Shown: positions 63,478 to 64,000 of the stretch, one piece after another
Layout: the number at the start of each line of letters is the position of its first letter
Position numbering within the stretch: position 1 is the first letter of the stretch
Source of the DNA: Haliclystus octoradiatus
Lineage: Eukaryota > Cnidaria > Staurozoa > Stauromedusae > Haliclystidae
NCBI GenBank assembly: GCA_916610825.1
Contig: OU744449.1
Coordinates: 6,778,243-6,842,242, forward strand
Length of the DNA: 64,000 bases
Reading direction: 5' to 3'
The notes under the pieces: model-generated
Databases searched by the model: none
The model's input: only the letters and a program-made list of their open reading frames with translations
What the model was told of the DNA's origin: nothing
Made by a program: the position numbers and the translations under genes

Positions 63478-63765
63478 CTCATATTAAATGTTTTATAGAT
63501 TCACCTCCATTCAATTGACTACCGGATAGATATGAGATTTTTTTTGAACTCTTGGCAGTTATTTCATAGTTTTTCCATGATATTTTAATGCGTTTCATGA
63601 ATGTGATGAAACATACATAAATGTTAATAGAAAAAAGGATTTAACTTTCTCATTGCTTCAACTGGCAAATTCTCCCCATACCATAATTGTCCCTTGCATA
63701 GCCCTTATTCCAGAATTTCCTTCCGTCTGCTTTGAATGCAAAACCATGTCAATATAGAGACATTC
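63478..63765 (+). repeat. Duplicated intron segment, copy 2
   Basis: Diverged counterpart of 62197-62500 with GATTCACC, CAATTGACTA, TGATGAAACATAC, AATGTTAATAGAAAAAAG and GCTTCAACTGG in the same order and orientation. It lies after the last visible integrin exon. Confidence 0.75.
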
Positions 63766-64000
63766 ACCGAAACTTCACAATCTGTTTTAACCTTTATTAA
63801 TTTAATTTCATTAAACCTTTCACCTTAACAACACAAGAATCTTCCACTCAGTTGCTTGTTTGGTGGGATATGGCAGGCAGAAATAATTAGATAAGAAGGA
63901 CGACAGAGCAAAGGCAGTATGATACCACCAACATCTTTAATCACACTGCTAAGTGAATGGAATTCCCATTCATACCGTATCTTTCCATGGGAGGAGCTTA

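Overview
The window is AT-rich genomic DNA from an animal. Genes are split into many short exons with GT-AG introns, and the introns are crowded with small foldback transposons, tRNA-derived SINEs and decayed retrotransposons. PDE11-type phosphodiesterase and integrin alpha chains are metazoan families. Intron sizes and repeat content suggest an invertebrate, but I cannot name the phylum from sequence alone. I found no prokaryotic operons, no CRISPR array and no free-standing tRNA or rRNA gene. All gene models below were assembled by reading splice sites and checking that codon phase is kept across every junction.

Layout. (1) 756-12651, + strand: the last 11 exons of a gene whose 5' part lies left of the window. 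It encodes a DEP-domain protein with a probable PH-like C-terminal domain. (2) 12652-15122: a 2.5 kb gap between convergent genes, holding a complete SINE with a target-site duplication and two large inverted repeats. (3) 15123-31472, - strand: a complete 21-exon gene for a PDE11-like cyclic nucleotide phosphodiesterase of about 952 residues (N-terminal region, GAF-A, GAF-B, catalytic domain). One of its introns holds a Ty3/gypsy-like gag relic that sits inside a MITE. (4) 31473-34640: PDE upstream DNA with a nested foldback element. (5) 34649-41990: a graveyard of four non-LTR retrotransposon pieces, all on the - strand, with two (AAT)n arrays of nearly 0.5 kb. The largest piece keeps an open 903-codon reverse transcriptase frame. 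(6) 41991-44263: integrin upstream DNA with a cluster of short TTCTAGAGAT motifs. (7) 44264 to beyond 63310, + strand: the first 22 exons (about 696 residues) of an integrin alpha chain without an I domain, closest in my judgement to the alpha4/alpha9 group. Its C-terminal legs, membrane span and tail lie past the right edge.

The three genes show no common pathway. PDE11 and the integrin are divergent but 12.8 kb apart, and the DEP gene and PDE11 are convergent. The most unusual content is the repeat landscape: at least four recurring foldback/MITE families, several nested insertions that give relative ages, very long AAT arrays between LINE remnants, and strong over-representation of the palindromic octamer TAGGCCTA. 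I did not find a convincing new multi-gene system.
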